NCBI GenBank assembly: GCA_043757045.1
Contig: JAYVQC010000076.1
Span: 1-31,665, forward strand
DNA length: 31,665 nt
Direction: 5' to 3'
From: JANNGC01 sp043757045
GTDB taxonomy: Bacteria; Verrucomicrobiota; Verrucomicrobiia; Limisphaerales; SIBH01
Positions 9,048 to 15,763 of this stretch are shown here, in pieces. The position numbers and the translations under genes are program-made. Under the pieces are notes generated by a model, which saw only the letters and a program-made list of their open reading frames with translations, had not been told where the DNA came from and did not search any database. Within the stretch, counting starts at the first letter, position 1, and every line of letters starts with the position of its first letter.

Positions 9048-9133
9048 GCGGCCAAGCAAACCGGAGAGGCGGATGGGATACAAGCGCGCAGACGGGCGCG
9101 AGTGCGATCGGGGTGCCTCTGGCCACTGTTGCT

Positions 9134-9301
9134 GTGGCGGCGGGTATCCTTGCCGGCCAGTGAGCCGTGGCTTCCAGCCCGGCGGGCCAGGCCGCTCTGC
9201 GCCGACACGCGGAAAAGGTTCGAGCACGTCGGGCCTATTCACACTTGGGCCGGGCGGCTGGAAGCCGGCCCTCACTGGCCGGCAAGGATGCCCGCCGCCA
9301 C
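9134..9301. repeat. Inverted-repeat element (~168 bp, ~52-bp arms)
   Basis: The left arm (9134 to about 9186) and right arm (about 9250-9301) are imperfect reverse complements. They share GTGGCGGCGGG(T/C)ATCCT followed by TGCCGGCCAGTGAG and GGCTTCCAGCC, around a ~60-bp non-palindromic core. It has no coding capacity and sits in the space between two divergent genes. It resembles a miniature hairpin element; I see no second full copy in the window. Confidence 0.8.
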
Positions 9302-9415
9302 CGCCTCAGACAACCGTGCCAAGATGCACCCTCCGGCGTGCTTCCTGAAAGGTCGGGCCGCAGGCGCGGGCAAATTTGGGCTTGCCAGCTTGGCGGACAA
9401 TTCCTAAAGTTCTGT

Positions 9416-9437
9416 CGTAACAGAAATAACTGTTACG
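9416..9437. promoter_or_regulatory. 8-bp inverted repeat upstream of the 9456 gene
   Basis: CGTAACAG, six bases (AAATAA), CTGTTACG: a perfect 8-bp palindrome with AT-rich centre, ending 18 bp before the ATG at 9456. Spacing and symmetry suit a dimeric repressor operator. The half-site CTGTTACG also occurs at 11616-11623 in the carH/crt intergenic region. Confidence 0.45.
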
Positions 9438-9455
9438 CAACTGGAATGGAACCTT

Positions 9456-9860
9456 ATGAAACTGATCCTCTGGACTCACCTGACCTACCTCGCCATCAGC
9501 ATTGCCCTCACCGTCTGGGTGGCGCGCACCCTGCACAAGAACGGGCGCATCTTCCTCGTGGACTGCTTTCACGGGAACGAGGGCCTGGCGGACTCGGTGA
9601 ACCACCTGCTCGTGGTGGGGTTCTATCTCGTCAATGTCGGCTTCGTGACGCTGGCGCTGCGTTTCGGCGTGCTGGCGGGAGACATGAAGGAGGCGCTGGA
9701 GAGCCTGAGCACCAAGGTCGGTCTCGTGCTGCTGGTGCTGGGTGCGATGCACTTCTTCAACCTGGCGGTGTTCACCAGTTGCCGCCGCCGCGCGCTCTAT
9801 GCGAGGGCTGCGGGGCTTCTGCCGCCGGCCTTGCCGACTAACCGGATGACTGCGCTTTGA
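9456..9860 (+). CDS. Small integral membrane protein, unknown function
   Basis: 134 residues, not assigned to a named family. Hydrophobic segments lie near residues 4-23, 48-68 and 86-108, giving three likely membrane helices. The second is preceded by an N-H-L-L motif and the third contains G-A-M-H-F-F-N. A Cys/Arg cluster (SCRRRA) follows the last helix. The first helix is followed by RTLHKNGRIFLVDCFHGNEGLADSVN, where the charged loop probably sits at the membrane surface. It is a monocistronic plus-strand gene with a palindromic operator-like site 18 bp upstream and a terminator downstream. It lies between the lactonase and the carH operon, so a link to the light response is possible but unproven. 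Confidence 0.75.
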   Translation: MKLILWTHLTYLAISIALTVWVARTLHKNGRIFLVDCFHGNEGLADSVNHLLVVGFYLVNVGFVTLALRFGVLAGDMKEALESLSTKVGLVLLVLGAMHFFNLAVFTSCRRRALYARAAGLLPPALPTNRMTAL

Positions 9861-9878
9861 AAAGCGTCCGGGACACGC

Positions 9879-9913
9879 GGCCGTTCGCTCACGCGGGCGG
9901 CCTGTTTTGTTTT
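9879..9913 (+). terminator. Probable terminator of the 9456 gene
   Basis: A GGCCG (9879-9883)/CGGCC (9898-9902) stem with a GC-rich interior is followed directly by TGTTTTGTTTTA. It overlaps by two bases the stop codon of the convergent SRPBCC gene. Confidence 0.5.
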
Positions 9914-10379
9914 ATTGAGCAGGGCTGGCAAGGGCGGGGCCAAGCAGTTCCAGCAATCGCTTGCTGCGATACGCGAAAATTTTCTCCACATCGCGGCGTA
10001 CGAAAAGCCGGTCAATAAGCGCGCCACCGAACACGGAGTAGCGGACGACATCCCGGGCCAGCGTGCCACCGTCGCGTTCCTCGAAGGTGTGCTCGTGAAT
10101 CCATTGGCGGTAGGGGCCGCGCAATTGCTCGTCCACGAAACGAAACGGCGGCTCCCACGCGCGGATCAGCGTGCGCCAGCGCAGCGGAATTCCGCGGACG
10201 CGCAGCTTGTAGTCAATGAGCGTGCCGGCCCGCATCTCGATGGGGCGCGGCGTGAGCACTTGAAAGTTCAGGAAGTCCGGCGTGATGGCCTGCAAGTTCA
10301 GCGCGTCGCCGAAGAACGCGAAGACCTCCGAGCGCGGGCGGGGCAGCCACAGTTCAGAATGGAAAACGACCTCGTGCAT
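9912..10379 (-). CDS. SRPBCC (START-like, cyclase/dehydrase-type) ligand-binding protein
   Basis: 155 residues with the helix-grip pattern of the SRPBCC superfamily. The N-terminal strand HSELWLPRPRSEVFAFFGDA and next motif LNLQAITPDFLNFQVL match the common 'V-F-x-F-x-x-x-N-L-x-x-I-T-P' opening. A central region has strands around G-T-L-I-D-Y-K-L-R-V and W-I-H-E-H-T-F-E, and a C-terminal helix carries FVRRDVEKIFAYRSKRL. Ligand unknown; members bind lipids, sterols or polyketides. It is third in the carH operon, 9 bp after the DUF2892-like gene, so it is probably co-regulated with the carotenoid cluster. A lipid or pigment-binding role is inference. The stop lies against the convergent terminator. 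Confidence 0.85.
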   Translation of the reverse strand: MHEVVFHSELWLPRPRSEVFAFFGDALNLQAITPDFLNFQVLTPRPIEMRAGTLIDYKLRVRGIPLRWRTLIRAWEPPFRFVDEQLRGPYRQWIHEHTFEERDGGTLARDVVRYSVFGGALIDRLFVRRDVEKIFAYRSKRLLELLGPALASPAQ

Positions 10380-10388
10380 GGTCGTGCG

Positions 10389-10598
10389 TCAGAGTTTGGT
10401 CTTGAGGCCGCACGCGCGCAGAAAGCACCAGCCGCGCGCCGCCTCGAACAAAACAAACCCGGCGGAAAGAAACAGCACCACCCCGAGCCAGACGAGTTGT
10501 TGGACCGCGATGACTCCGCCGATGAGCAACGCCAGCCCGATGGCCGCACGCATCCAGCGCCCGGCGGAAGTGAGGTTGGGAGAGAAGAACTTTTTCAT
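10389..10598 (-). CDS. DUF2892-like small membrane protein
   Basis: 69 residues. The pattern is that of YgaP-type inner membrane DUF2892 domains: R-W-M-R-A-A-I-G-L-A-L-L near residues 14-25, then two hydrophobic helices (about 16-33 and 36-54), then the conserved ending G-W-C-F-L-R-A-C-G-L with two cysteines. Function unknown; these often accompany redox or sulfur proteins. The ATG overlaps the carH stop codon (TGATG), so it is translated with the regulator. Confidence 0.75.
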   Translation of the reverse strand: MKKFFSPNLTSAGRWMRAAIGLALLIGGVIAVQQLVWLGVVLFLSAGFVLFEAARGWCFLRACGLKTKL

Positions 10599-11542
10599 CA
10601 GCCGAGGGTCTTTCGTTTGGCGAGGGTGCGCAAGGCGGTCAATTGATCGCAGAACTCAGTGAGGCTGCCGGAGCGCGTCGCGCCGATGCGTTTGATGGCC
10701 TCATCGTAGCCGACCGCCGCGCGCCCACCGATGATGATTTGAACCTCAGCGGGCAGGTAGCGACGCAGCTTGTTCAATTCCTCCGGCAAATTTTCATCAT
10801 CCGCGGGATAAACAATGCTCAGAGCCACAGCGCGGGCGTGATGCTGCGTGGCGGCCCCGGCGATTTCTGCGGCGGGCAGGCTGGTGCCCAGATACGTCAC
10901 GCGCCAGCCGAGATCCGTCGCGGTCGCGGCGACCATCACCGCGCCGAGTTCGTGCAACTGTCCGGCGGGCGTCGCGACCACGAGATGGGGTGCGTTGGCG
11001 GGCAGGGCGAAAGGTCGCGAAGCGTGGCCGAGAAAAACGCGGATGGCCGCGCTCGCAAAATGTTCGTGCGCCGCCGTGATCGTCCCATCGCGCCACAAAT
11101 CCCCGATGGCCTGCGCCACGGGCGCGACGACGTGCTCGACCAGCCCATGCTGGCCCAACGACACCGAGGCGCGGTGCAACGTTTCCTCGAAGGCCAGCGC
11201 ATCAAGTTGCCGGGTGGCCGCGATGCACTGCGCCACAAATTCCTCCGCGCTTTTTCCCCGCGAGTTCGCGGCGGCGGCGCGTGGCGATTCGGCGACGGGT
11301 CCGGCGAGTTCCGTGAGCCGCGCGTTCGCCAGTGTGGCGATCGTGCCGATGCTGTGGCCGACTTCCGTCGCGCGCCGGAGCAGTTGCAAGCGCTCGATTT
11401 CGGCGTCGGTGTAGAGCCGCCGATTCGTGCCCGTGCGGCTCGGCTGCACGGCCCCGTAGCGTTTCTCCCAGACCCGGATGACGTGCGCGGTCAGCCCCGT
11501 GCGCCGGACCGCGCTCTGGATGGAATGATGTGCCTCAGACAT
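10598..11542 (-). CDS. carH: MerR-type, B12-binding light-responsive regulator (CarH/LitR family)
   Basis: 314 residues from the ATG at 11542; an ATG at 11560 is possible but would overlap operator-like repeats. The N-terminal MerR winged helix (about 8-75) contains V-R-R-T-G-L-T-A-H-V-I-R-V-W-E-K-R-Y and R-R-L-Y-T-D-A-E-I. A helical cap (about 95-180) and a cobalamin-binding fold (about 185-310) follow. The CarH photosensor signature W-x9-E-H is present as W150, E160, H161, and the lower-ligand His as H197. In place of the usual Glu/Asp of E/D-x-H-x-x-G there is Gln195 (QLHELG). From family knowledge, the adenosylcobalamin tetramer represses in the dark and light breaks it up. It sits divergent to the carotenoid operon, which is its likely target, and leads an operon with two small genes. 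Confidence 0.88.
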   Translation of the reverse strand: MSEAHHSIQSAVRRTGLTAHVIRVWEKRYGAVQPSRTGTNRRLYTDAEIERLQLLRRATEVGHSIGTIATLANARLTELAGPVAESPRAAAANSRGKSAEEFVAQCIAATRQLDALAFEETLHRASVSLGQHGLVEHVVAPVAQAIGDLWRDGTITAAHEHFASAAIRVFLGHASRPFALPANAPHLVVATPAGQLHELGAVMVAATATDLGWRVTYLGTSLPAAEIAGAATQHHARAVALSIVYPADDENLPEELNKLRRYLPAEVQIIIGGRAAVGYDEAIKRIGATRSGSLTEFCDQLTALRTLAKRKTLG

Positions 11543-11709
11543 TGCGATACAGTTAGACATAAACTAAACACAGTTCAACAGATTTCATAAAATGCAGGAT
11601 TAATTCTTAAATACTCTGTTACGTGTCGGATTAAAAAAAGTGAGACAAGTATTTGACAAAGTGGGATTGATTAGACAATCTCCCGTCGCAACGAACGTCG
11701 CTGCGACCC
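11543..11709. promoter_or_regulatory. Divergent carH/crt control region with operator-like repeats
   Basis: An AT-rich island between the two operons. T-N-N-A-C-A motifs lie at 11554-11559, 11565-11570 and 11575-11580 (spacing 11 and 10), just upstream of the carH start. On the crt side the same motif occurs at 11653-11658 and 11672-11677, and GACAA repeats 11 bp apart lie at 11644 and 11655. CarH operators, as I recall, are tandem ~11-bp repeats with a TnnACA core, so these are good candidates. A CTGTTACG octamer at 11616-11623 matches the half-site at 9430-9437. No gene fits here. Confidence 0.5.
11653..11679 (+). promoter_or_regulatory. Putative sigma70-type promoter of the carotenoid operon
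   Basis: A consensus -35 TTGACA (11653-11658) is followed 15-17 bp later by a weak -10 (GACAAT at 11674-11679 or CAATCT at 11676-11681). The -35 hexamer coincides with an operator-like TnnACA repeat, which would let a bound CarH tetramer block RNA polymerase. The leader to the ATG at 11710 is short. Confidence 0.4.
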
Positions 11710-12483
11710 ATGACCACAGCCCCAGTCAACATTGTTTTCGGTGGAACAGGAGGAATCGGTTCCTCGCTTTGCCGTCTGCTCGATGCGCGCGGCGTGCAGC
11801 TTGTAGTCGCGGGGCGCTCGGAAGAGTCGTTGCGCCTGCTCGCGGATTCTTTGCCGAACATCCTTACGGTCCAGGCCGATGCGACGATCCCTGACGACGT
11901 GAGGCGCGTGTTCGAAATCGCGACGGAAAAATTCGGCGGCTTGGATGGAGTCGCGCACTGCGTCGGCTCACTCCTGCTCAAGCCCGCGCACCTGACCACG
12001 GACGACGAGTGGAGCGCGACGTTGCTCACCAATCTCACGTCCGCTTTCCACATCGTGCGCGCGGCCACGGCGGCGATGATGCGCCGTCCGTCCGGCGGTT
12101 CCATCGTGCTGGTTTCCTCTTCGGCGGCGCAGTTCGGCATCGCCAATCACGAAGCCATCGCCGCCGCGAAAGCTGGCGTCATCGGACTCGCGCGTTCTGC
12201 CGCCGCGACTTATGCACGGCAGAAAGTGCGCGTGAACTGCGTCGCGCCCGGACTCACCCGCACGCCGCTCACCACGACCCTGACGGCGAACCCCGCTTCA
12301 CTCGCCGCGTCCACGGCGATGCACGCGCTCGGACGCATTGCGGAAGCGGACGACGTGGCCTCCGCCATCGGCTGGCTGCTGGAGCCGGGAAATAATTTCG
12401 TCACCGGACAGGTCATCGCCGTGGACGGCGGACTCGGCTCTGTGCAACCGCGCTTCGTTCAACCAAACTCCCCACGCCCATGA
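11710..12483 (+). CDS. SDR-family oxidoreductase lacking the catalytic Tyr
   Basis: Short-chain dehydrogenase/reductase fold, 257 residues. The Rossmann motif G-G-T-G-G-I-G lies at 11-17, and the SDR ending G-Q-V-I-A-V-D-G-G-L-G is near the C-terminus. The active-site region reads V-S-S-S-A-A at 135-140 and N-H-E-A-I-A-A-A-K at 146-154: Lys154 is present and Ser137 is in register, but the YxxxK tyrosine position is Ile150. Either the fold is used differently or another residue (His147?) serves. First gene of the carotenoid operon; its stop overlaps the crtN start (ATGA). A role in oxidising or reducing a carotenoid end group is inferred from the operon only. Confidence 0.88.
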   Translation: MTTAPVNIVFGGTGGIGSSLCRLLDARGVQLVVAGRSEESLRLLADSLPNILTVQADATIPDDVRRVFEIATEKFGGLDGVAHCVGSLLLKPAHLTTDDEWSATLLTNLTSAFHIVRAATAAMMRRPSGGSIVLVSSSAAQFGIANHEAIAAAKAGVIGLARSAAATYARQKVRVNCVAPGLTRTPLTTTLTANPASLAASTAMHALGRIAEADDVASAIGWLLEPGNNFVTGQVIAVDGGLGSVQPRFVQPNSPRP

Positions 12484-14027
12484 GTAAAGAAGTCATCATC
12501 ATCGGTGCCGGCCCCGGCGGGCTGGCCAGCGCCATTCTCCTCGCCGCCTCCGGAGTGCGGGTGAAAATTCTCGAACGCGCCGACAAACTCGGCGGACGCA
12601 CCAGCCGTCTCGAATTGGGCGATTACAAATTCGATGTCGGCCCCACGTTCTTTCTCTACCCGCGCGTGCTGGAGGAAATTTTTCAAATGGCCGGCGCGAA
12701 CTTACGCGACGAGGTCGAACTCATCCGCCTCGATCCGCAGTATCGCATTCTTTTTGGCGCGGGCGGCCAGATGGATGCCACGCCGGACATCACCCGCATG
12801 GAGCAGCAAATCAGCCGCCTCGCCCCGGCGGACGCGCCGGGCTTCGCGCGCTTCCTCAATGAGAACCGCGCGAAGATGGTCGCGATGGAACCTTGTCTTG
12901 AGCAGGCCTATCACGGCTGGCGCGATCTGCTCTCAGCGCGGTTGCTGAAAATGCTCCCGATGCTCCGTCCGCATCAGAGTATTGACGCGTATCTGAAACG
13001 CTTCTTCCGCGACGAGCGCGTGCGCCTCGCGTTCTGCTTTCAGTCAAAATACCTCGGCATGTCGCCGTTCCGCTGTCCGAGCTTGTTCTCAATTCTATCC
13101 TTCCTCGAGTACGAGCACGGCGTGTTTCACCCCGTGGGCGGTTGTGCGGAAATCAGTCACGCGATGGCCCGCGTGGCCCAGCGTTGTGGCGTGGAAATCC
13201 TGCTCAACGAACCGGTGGAAGAAATTCTTTTCGAGGGCAAGCGCGCGGTCGGCGTCCGCACCGCGACGGAAGTTCACCGCGCCGACGCCGTGGTGATGAA
13301 CGGTGATTTCGCCCGCGCCATGCAACGGCTCGTGCCCGATCATCTGCGCTCGCGCTGGAGCGACAAGAAAATTGCGAAGAAGAAATTTTCCTGTTCCACC
13401 TTCATGCTCTACCTCGGCCTCGATGGCGAATACGACCTGCCGCATCACAACATTTTCATCGCGAAAGATTACGCGCAGAACCTCGACGACATCGAGAACC
13501 GCCACGTCCTCAACGACGAGCCGTCGTTCTATGTCCAGAACGCCAGCGTGACCGATGCCACGCTCGCGCCGCGCGGGAAGAGCGCGCTCTACGTGCTGCT
13601 GCCCGTTACTCATCAGCATCCGAACGTGGACTGGCGGCGCGAGACGGCGCGCTATCGCAAGTTGGCGCTGCAACAAATCGCCAAGGCCGGCTTCACCGAT
13701 GTCGAGCGGCGCATCCGTGTCGAGCGCGTCATCACGCCCAACGACTGGGACCAGCAATTCGAGATTCATCTCGGCGCGACGTTCAACCTCGCGCACTCCC
13801 TTGATCAGCTTCTGCACTTGCGCCCGCGCAACCGTTTTGAAGACCTCGACGGCGTCTATCTCGTCGGCGGCGGCACGCATCCCGGCAGCGGCCTGCCGGT
13901 GATTTTTGAATCCGCCCGGATCAGTTCGCGCCTGGTGCTCGAAGATTTTGGAATGCCGCTGGCCGAGCCGAAGAACCGTTCCTTTGGCATGTCCGAGGAA
14001 CGCACCGCCCTGCTGGAGACCGCGTGA
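12480..14027 (+). CDS. crtN: CrtN-like carotenoid desaturase (4,4'-diapophytoene/diaponeurosporene type)
   Basis: FAD-dependent desaturase of the CrtI/CrtN family, 515 residues. The dinucleotide motif I-I-G-A-G-P-G-G-L-A lies at 7-16 and the L-G-G-R-T segment near 37-41. The C-terminal signature is YLVGGGTHPGSGLPVIFESA. I compared it from memory with Staphylococcus CrtN. They share F-S-C-S-x-F-x-x-Y-x-G-x-D, the L-A-P-x-G-K-x-x-x-Y-V-L stretch, T-P-N-D-x-x-Q, and a string of other positions. This supports the C30 CrtN branch over C40 phytoene desaturase, though substrate cannot be fixed by reading. It overlaps the SDR start-to-stop (ATGA) and touches the aldehyde dehydrogenase (TGATG). It would make the conjugated C30 backbone for the downstream oxidases. 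Confidence 0.87.
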   Translation: MSKEVIIIGAGPGGLASAILLAASGVRVKILERADKLGGRTSRLELGDYKFDVGPTFFLYPRVLEEIFQMAGANLRDEVELIRLDPQYRILFGAGGQMDATPDITRMEQQISRLAPADAPGFARFLNENRAKMVAMEPCLEQAYHGWRDLLSARLLKMLPMLRPHQSIDAYLKRFFRDERVRLAFCFQSKYLGMSPFRCPSLFSILSFLEYEHGVFHPVGGCAEISHAMARVAQRCGVEILLNEPVEEILFEGKRAVGVRTATEVHRADAVVMNGDFARAMQRLVPDHLRSRWSDKKIAKKKFSCSTFMLYLGLDGEYDLPHHNIFIAKDYAQNLDDIENRHVLNDEPSFYVQNASVTDATLAPRGKSALYVLLPVTHQHPNVDWRRETARYRKLALQQIAKAGFTDVERRIRVERVITPNDWDQQFEIHLGATFNLAHSLDQLLHLRPRNRFEDLDGVYLVGGGTHPGSGLPVIFESARISSRLVLEDFGMPLAEPKNRSFGMSEERTALLETA

Positions 14028-15763
14028 TGCAAATCCCCATCGTTCATTTCAATGACGTGCTGGATGGCGAGCCGTCGTCCGCGGTCGCGCTGGAACGAAC
14101 GGGGGAACTGGACCTCGCGCCCGTGCGCGCCGCGCAGCAGCAGTGGGTCTCCACGTCCGTGCGTGAGCGGCTCCGCGTGATTAAAAACTTTCGCCACGCC
14201 CTCGCCACCCGTTCGACGGAACTGGTGCGCGCGCTGCGACCGGCGGGCGAGACGGAGGCGGCGGAAATTCTCTCCGCGCAAATCATCCCGCTGGCCGAGG
14301 CGTGCCGGTTTTTGGAGCGCGAGGCGGAAAAAATTCTTGCGCCCAATCGCCGTCCACACGGCTCCGTCCCGCTTTGGCTGCGCGACACGCGCGCCGAGGT
14401 GCATCGTGAGCCGTGTGGCGTCGTACTCGTGGTCGCGCCGTCGAACTATCCCGTGTTCCTCCCCGGCGTGGTGCTCGTGCAGGCGCTTGCCGCCGGCAAC
14501 GCCGTGCTGCTCAAACCTGCGCCCGGTGGCGGGGCGGCGGCGGACGCGCTGCTGAAATTGCTCCACGCCGCAGAACTGCCCGTCGCGCTGGTGACGAAAC
14601 TAGACGAGCACGCCGGTGCCGTTCACGACGCCCTCGCTGCGGGCGTGGACAAGGTCGTTTTCACCGGCTCCGCCGCGACCGGTCAGAAAATTCTTCACGC
14701 CTGCGCCCAGCAACTCGTGCCCGCGACGATGGAACTCTCCGGCTGCGACGCGATGTTCGTGCGCGCCGACGCCGACGTGCCGCTGGCGGCGCGCGCTCTG
14801 CATTTCGGCCTGCGCCTGAATCGCGGCGCGACCTGCATCGCTCCGCGTCGCGTCTTCGTCCACGAGTCGCGCGCGGCGGAGTTCGAGGCGGAGTGCCTGC
14901 ATTGTTTTGCCGAGGGTCCGACATGGACGCAGCCTGGTGCCGGCTCCAATCCGAAACCGAACTCACGGACTGATGAGGGGCCGGTGCCCCTCACCCCGGC
15001 CCTCTCCCTCGGGGAGAGGGAGAACGGCATCCAGCCTCACCAGAATCTGGCGCGTCCCTTTATTCGTACGCTGAATGACTGTCTCCCTCTCCCCGAGGGA
15101 GAGGGCCGGGGTAAGGGGAAACGCGACTCTACTTCGCCGAAGAATTTGTCCAGCAACCAAGCCGGTGCTGAATTTTTAAGCATCGCCAAACTCGTCATCG
15201 AGGCCACGGCCCAAGGCGCGCGCGTGCTGATTGGCAAAGTGAATTCTCTCGGCGAAGTCACGTTGCCGCTCCTCGTCATCGACGCCAAACCCGGCCTGCG
15301 CCTGCTGCGCGAGGATCATTTCTCCGCCGTCGCCGCCGTGGTCCGCGTGAGCAGTGACCGCGACGCGCTGGCCGCAAATGACGAGTGTCCCTACGCCCTT
15401 GGCGCGAGCGTTTTCTCCGTGGACGAAGGGGCCGCGCGCGCCTTTGCCGCGCGCATCAACGCGGGCAGCGTGGTCATCAACGACCTCATCGCCCCTACCG
15501 CCGATCCGCGCCTGCCCTTCGGCGGTCGGCAGCAGAGCGGCTTCGGCGTGACGCGCGGCGCGGAGGGCCTGCTCGATCTCACCGTGCCGAAAGTCGTGAG
15601 CACGCGGCGCGGCCATTGGCGTCCGCATTACGCCGCGCCGCGCGATGGCGATGCGGAATTCTTCACGCACTTTCTTTCCCTGACCCACGCTCCCAAGTGG
15701 AGCACCCGGCTGAAATCCGCGCTCGCGCTCTTCCGCGCCGCGCGCCAACGGAGAAAATCATGA
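14027..15763 (+). CDS. aldH: Aldehyde dehydrogenase (AldH-like, carotenoid operon) with in-frame repeat insertion
   Basis: NAD(P)-dependent aldehyde dehydrogenase; in the staphyloxanthin pathway AldH converts a diaponeurosporene aldehyde to the acid. 578 residues, about 100 over the usual size. Substrate-binding Asn sits in V-A-P-S-N-Y-P, general base Glu in M-E-L-S-G-C-D, catalytic Cys270 in G-A-T-C-I-A-P-R-R, and the C-terminal P-F-G-G-R-Q-Q-S-G-F-G is intact. Residues about 317-364 are encoded by a palindromic repeat (14975-15118) that adds low-complexity sequence (LTPALSLGERE, then LPLPEGEGRG) between catalytic and C-terminal parts without a stop. The ATG at 14027 gives TGATG overlap with crtN; a GTG at 14024 is an alternative. 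The stop overlaps the crtP start. Confidence 0.87.
   Translation: MQIPIVHFNDVLDGEPSSAVALERTGELDLAPVRAAQQQWVSTSVRERLRVIKNFRHALATRSTELVRALRPAGETEAAEILSAQIIPLAEACRFLEREAEKILAPNRRPHGSVPLWLRDTRAEVHREPCGVVLVVAPSNYPVFLPGVVLVQALAAGNAVLLKPAPGGGAAADALLKLLHAAELPVALVTKLDEHAGAVHDALAAGVDKVVFTGSAATGQKILHACAQQLVPATMELSGCDAMFVRADADVPLAARALHFGLRLNRGATCIAPRRVFVHESRAAEFEAECLHCFAEGPTWTQPGAGSNPKPNSRTDEGPVPLTPALSLGERENGIQPHQNLARPFIRTLNDCLPLPEGEGRGKGKRDSTSPKNLSSNQAGAEFLSIAKLVIEATAQGARVLIGKVNSLGEVTLPLLVIDAKPGLRLLREDHFSAVAAVVRVSSDRDALAANDECPYALGASVFSVDEGAARAFAARINAGSVVINDLIAPTADPRLPFGGRQQSGFGVTRGAEGLLDLTVPKVVSTRRGHWRPHYAAPRDGDAEFFTHFLSLTHAPKWSTRLKSALALFRAARQRRKS
14975..15118. repeat. Palindromic repeat inserted in frame inside aldH
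   Basis: The arms 14987-15021 and 15084-15118 are reverse complements over 35 bp with one mismatch (core CTCACCCCGGCCCTCTCCC). A separate perfect hairpin, GAGGGGC/GCCCCTC with loop CGGT, abuts at 14975-14992. The stretch 14975-15118 is 144 bp, exactly 48 codons, and is open in the aldH frame. The same family occurs at 18192-18321 between two genes of this operon, which marks it as a mobile or copied element rather than native enzyme sequence. Confidence 0.85.
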
